The notes under the pieces: model-generated | What the model saw: the letters and a program-made list of their open reading frames with translations, nothing else | The model's database searches: none | What the model was told of the DNA's origin: nothing | Source: Oscillospiraceae bacterium | Lineage (GTDB): Bacteria; Bacillota; Clostridia; Oscillospirales; Ruminococcaceae | DNA length: 6,637 nucleotides | Assembly (NCBI GenBank): GCA_016302225.1 | Contig: JAEDOB010000127.1 | Location: 1-6,637 of the forward strand | Direction: 5' to 3' | Shown here: positions 4,566 to 6,637 of the stretch, in pieces | How positions within the stretch are numbered: the first letter of the stretch is position 1 | Layout of the letters: each line of letters opens with the position of its first letter | Translations under genes and position numbers: made by a program

Positions 4566-5735
4566 ATGAAAGAGATTTTTCTTCTTAAAGAGGGCGAAAT
4601 TGCACTTAAAGGTCTGAATAAAAGGAATTTCGAGGAGGCATTTATCAAAAATCTGCGTCATCGTCTGAAACCTCTCGGAAAGTTTGAATACACAAGGGCG
4701 CAGTCGACTGTTTATGTTGTTCCCGGAGAGGACGTTGACGTTGATGAAGCCTTTTCACGCTGCTGCAAGGTGTTCGGTGCGGCTGCGGTATGCCGTGCGG
4801 TGGTCTGCGAAAAGTCTATGGAAAGCATTGCTGAAACGGCTGTGGAATACCTCGGGGACGAGCTGTCCTGCAAGCGTACATTTAAGGTAGAAGCAAAGCG
4901 TTCCGACAAGCATTTTCCGCTGAAATCTCCCGAAATATGTGCTGAGCTGGGCGGGATACTGCTTGATAAATTTACAAATCTTTCCGTAGATGTGAAAAAT
5001 CCTGAAATTACCGTGACGGTGGAGATAAGGGACACCAACGCTTATGTTCACGCAGTTCGTGTAAGCGGCGCAGGCGGAATTCCCGTGGGAACCTCGGGCA
5101 AGGCTATGCTGCTGCTTTCGGGCGGCATCGACAGCCCCGTGGCGGCGTATATGATGGCAAAGAGGGGCATCTGCGTTGAAGCTATACATTTTGCCGCACC
5201 GCCCTATACCTCCGAGAGAGCAAGGCTGAAGGTGGAGCGTCTTTGCGAAAAGCTGACGCCTTACTGCGGCGACATTAAGTTTTTCTGCGTTCCGTTTACG
5301 AAAATTCAGGAGGCACTTAGGGATAACTGTCCCGAGGAGCTGTTTACCATTATAATGCGCCGTCTGATGATGGAAATCGCTCAGAGAGTTGCCGCAAAGG
5401 AGGACTGCATGGCACTTATTACAGGCGAAAGCGTCGGTCAGGTGGCAAGCCAGACGCTGGGGGCGATGGTCTGCACGGACGCTGCCTGCCGAATTCCCGT
5501 GTTCCGTCCCGTTATCGGTATGGACAAGACGGAGATCATCGAGATTTCCCGAAAAATAGACACCTTTGAAACGTCCATCGAGCCTTACGAGGATTGCTGC
5601 ACCGTGTTCACGCCCAAGCACCCCAAGACACGTCCCATTCTGGAAGAAGTTGTCAAGGCGCAGGAAAGCTTTGATTTTGAGCCCCTTATCGCAGAGGCTG
5701 TGGAGAATACGGAGCTTAAAGTTATCAAACTTTAA
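4566..5735 (+). CDS. thiI: tRNA 4-thiouridine synthase ThiI, form without rhodanese domain
   Basis: ThiI adenylates uridine 8 of tRNA and replaces its oxygen with sulfur; in some bacteria it also serves thiamine thiazole synthesis. The N-terminal part (about 1-165) is the ferredoxin-like and THUMP RNA-binding region, with the typical opening KEGEIALKGLNKRNFE (8-23). The catalytic PP-loop domain follows, with SGGIDSPVA (185-193) as the ATP-binding loop and TGESVGQVASQTL (286-298) conserved. YEDCCTVFTPKHPKT (341-355) contains C344 and C345, which include the conserved active-site cysteine. The protein stops at 389 residues, whereas Escherichia coli ThiI is about 480 and ends in a rhodanese domain. 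As in Bacillus subtilis, sulfur would pass directly from the neighbouring desulfurase. AAGGAG (4553-4558) directly follows the nifS stop and lies 7 nt before the ATG, so the two genes are one operon. Confidence 0.96.
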   Translation: MKEIFLLKEGEIALKGLNKRNFEEAFIKNLRHRLKPLGKFEYTRAQSTVYVVPGEDVDVDEAFSRCCKVFGAAAVCRAVVCEKSMESIAETAVEYLGDELSCKRTFKVEAKRSDKHFPLKSPEICAELGGILLDKFTNLSVDVKNPEITVTVEIRDTNAYVHAVRVSGAGGIPVGTSGKAMLLLSGGIDSPVAAYMMAKRGICVEAIHFAAPPYTSERARLKVERLCEKLTPYCGDIKFFCVPFTKIQEALRDNCPEELFTIIMRRLMMEIAQRVAAKEDCMALITGESVGQVASQTLGAMVCTDAACRIPVFRPVIGMDKTEIIEISRKIDTFETSIEPYEDCCTVFTPKHPKTRPILEEVVKAQESFDFEPLIAEAVENTELKVIKL

Positions 5736-5742
5736 TTATCTT
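5716..5742 (+). terminator. Weak AT-rich hairpin at the thiI stop codon
   Basis: TTAAAGTT (5716-5723) and AACTTTAA (5728-5735) form a perfect 8-bp stem with an ATCA loop that includes the thiI stop. The tail TTATCTT is a poor T-tract and the stem has only two GC pairs. It is the only terminator candidate I see after nifS-thiI, so read-through toward the sortase gene is possible. Confidence 0.3.
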
Positions 5743-5744
5743 AA

Positions 5745-5780
5745 ATACAAATTGTATACGGGGGATTTACCTAAGGTAAA
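5745..5780. repeat. Two adjacent small dyads between thiI and the sortase gene
   Basis: ATACAA-A-TTGTAT (5745-5757) and TTTACCT-A-AGGTAAA (5766-5780) are each perfect inverted repeats around a single central base, with centres 22 bp apart. No T-tract follows. They lie about 70-100 bp upstream of the sortase -35, far enough to be upstream regulator sites, but no promoter is fused to them. Confidence 0.3.
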
Positions 5781-5847
5781 AGGATATACAAAACGTAAAA
5801 TCAAACGACTGATATTTGTTAAAATCGACAATAAAACGGCTCAAAAC

Positions 5848-5865
5848 TTGACAAAACGGTTACAA
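5848..5865 (-). promoter_or_regulatory. WalR-box-like element, copy 2 (sortase promoter, inverted)
   Basis: Read on the minus strand this is TGTAAC-CGTTT-TGTCAA, one base from the WalR consensus TGTWAH-N5-TGTWAH (C instead of A/T in the second half). The 15-mer at 5851-5865 is the exact complement of 3110-3124. The second half-site coincides with the -35 hexamer. Confidence 0.45.
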
Positions 5866-5876
5866 GGTAGTATTAT
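5848..5876 (+). promoter_or_regulatory. Sigma-A type promoter of the sortase gene
   Basis: A perfect TTGACA (5848-5853) is followed after 17 bp by TATTAT (5871-5876). Transcription should begin near 5883, giving an unusually long leader of about 80 nt before the sortase ATG. The sequence just after the -10, TAGATTAT, is the same as at the 19-residue peptide promoter. AAAACGG occurs twice (5833-5839 and 5853-5859), exactly 20 bp apart. Confidence 0.75.
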
Positions 5877-5903
5877 TAGATTATATAGAAACTGGGGGAG
5901 AAG

Positions 5904-5917
5904 TGTAACCTTTTGTC
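5904..5917 (+). promoter_or_regulatory. Shared element, copy 3, one base shorter (sortase leader)
   Basis: TGTAACCTTTTGTC equals the complement of 5850-5864 with one G missing. It lies about 20 bp downstream of the expected transcription start and forms an imperfect inverted pair with copy 2. Centres are about 53 bp apart, close to five helical turns. The missing base breaks the 11-bp half-site spacing, so it may be a decayed or weaker site. Confidence 0.35.
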
Positions 5918-5962
5918 GGTTTTGCTGTTTTCTTACTGATTTTCTGCAAATGAGGTGAGCAG

Positions 5963-6637
5963 ATGGCAATGTCCAAATCCGCTCAGGCAGCTTACAAAAA
6001 GGCTGTCAAGGCGAAGAAAAAGAAAAAAAGAGGTCACTGGCTTCTTATACAAAAGGGCGACAGCTTCAAGGAAATAGTCAGCAAGATAATCACGCAGATA
6101 GCCTGTGTGGTGCTGGCAGGCTGTATTCTTATCCTCGGAAATGAAGCAAGGCTCATGCTTGCGAATTTTCAGCTGAATTCCTCCCTGCAGACTATTGTAA
6201 AGGATTTTTCCACCGTCGTTTCCGATGCTGTGGGCGGCGACAAGCTGACGCCCGCTGCCGAAAAGCTTTTGCAGCTTAACCCCGACACGGTGGGCTGGGT
6301 GGTCATTGACGGCACTAATGTCAATCTCCCTGTTGTTCAGCGGAAAACTTCCGACGGAAATGAGTATTATCTTACCCGTTCCTTTGACGGTTCGAGCAAC
6401 AAAGCGGGTACCATTTTCCTTGATTTCAGAGCGACACTTAATGCCAAGGAGCGTTCGGAAAATCTTGTGCTTTACGGTCATAATCAGCGTGACAAGTCAA
6501 TGTTCGGCGACCTTGCTCAGTACAAGCATAACATCGAATTTTACAAGGCGCACCCGACGGTGACCTTCTGCTCCAACTACCGTACGGACGTTTACAAGAT
6601 ATTTGCAATGTTCGTGACACCCGTCGAGCCTTATCAG
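5963..6637 (+). CDS. srtB: Class B sortase, 3' end beyond the window
   Basis: The first 225 codons of a sortase, a membrane-anchored transpeptidase that attaches surface proteins or assembles pili at the cell wall. Residues 11-23 form a lysine-rich cytoplasmic tail, about 42-59 is a membrane anchor, and the extracellular catalytic domain begins near 95. Class B character is shown by DTVGWVVIDGTNVNLPVVQ (108-126), EYYLTRSFDGSSNKAGTIFLD (134-154) and NLVLYGHNQRDKSMFGDL (167-184), where H173 is the catalytic histidine. The catalytic cysteine and arginine lie beyond the right edge, so activity cannot be confirmed. ATG 5963 is preferred over the next in-frame ATG (5969) because GAGG (5952-5955) is 7 nt upstream. 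It has its own promoter and a leader of about 80 nt with a WalR-box-like element. No substrate with a sorting signal is in the window. The reading frame is open through base 6637. Confidence 0.93.
   Translation, partial: MAMSKSAQAAYKKAVKAKKKKKRGHWLLIQKGDSFKEIVSKIITQIACVVLAGCILILGNEARLMLANFQLNSSLQTIVKDFSTVVSDAVGGDKLTPAAEKLLQLNPDTVGWVVIDGTNVNLPVVQRKTSDGNEYYLTRSFDGSSNKAGTIFLDFRATLNAKERSENLVLYGHNQRDKSMFGDLAQYKHNIEFYKAHPTVTFCSNYRTDVYKIFAMFVTPVEPYQ

Noticed and set aside
4755..5621. Long open frame on the minus strand (288 codons) opposite thiI
   Set aside because: It is fully antisense to an unmistakable ThiI, has no ribosome binding site that I see, and its composition (His, Arg and Cys rich) is typical of shadow frames in coding DNA.

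Overview
The window looks like chromosome of a Gram-positive, low-to-mid GC Firmicute, most likely a gut or rumen Clostridium-class bacterium of the Ruminococcus/Oscillospiraceae type. The reasons are sigma-A style promoters with 17-bp spacers, strong AGGAGG-type ribosome binding sites, a lipoprotein in a cell with no outer-membrane genes, a class B sortase, and a NifS-ThiI pair in which ThiI lacks a rhodanese domain. The genus is inference from general resemblance; no rRNA or marker gene is present.

Layout. At the left edge a rhomboid-like membrane protein (4-678, +) converges, with 2 bp between stop codons, on a lipoprotein of unknown function (681-1226, -). Upstream of the lipoprotein on the same strand is the bifunctional NAD(P)HX repair enzyme Nnr (1280-2827, -), with its own promoter carrying a perfect 16-bp palindrome in the spacer. 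The 53-bp gap between nnr and the lipoprotein gene holds a terminator-like hairpin whose 3' arm is the lipoprotein ribosome binding site, plus a competing alternative pairing.

The region 2889-3409 has no gene over 20 codons but is densely structured. It holds a 10-bp inverted repeat with 29-nt loop (2962-3010), a small terminator-like hairpin (3019-3040) and an 8-2-8 dyad (3075-3092). After these comes a complete miniature transcription unit: near-consensus promoter (3102-3130), AGGAGGT ribosome binding site, a 19-residue ORF with cysteines at positions 2, 9 and 16 (3174-3233), and a strong terminator (3282-3313). This is the most novel-looking item in the window. A separate promoter (3337-3365) then drives cysteine desulfurase nifS (3410-4552) and thiI (4566-5735). 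These two together should make 4-thiouridine in tRNA by the short, rhodanese-independent route known from Bacillus subtilis.

After thiI, a 227-bp intergenic region carries the promoter (5848-5876) of a class B sortase gene that runs off the right edge (5963-6637). The sortase promoter and the 19-residue peptide promoter share an identical 15-bp element in opposite orientation, inside or overlapping the core promoter. A third, one-base-shorter copy lies in the sortase leader. The element resembles the WalR (YycF) box TGTWAH-N5-TGTWAH, so the small peptide and the sortase may be co-regulated with cell-wall metabolism. The shared motif is read directly from the sequence; the regulator is inference.
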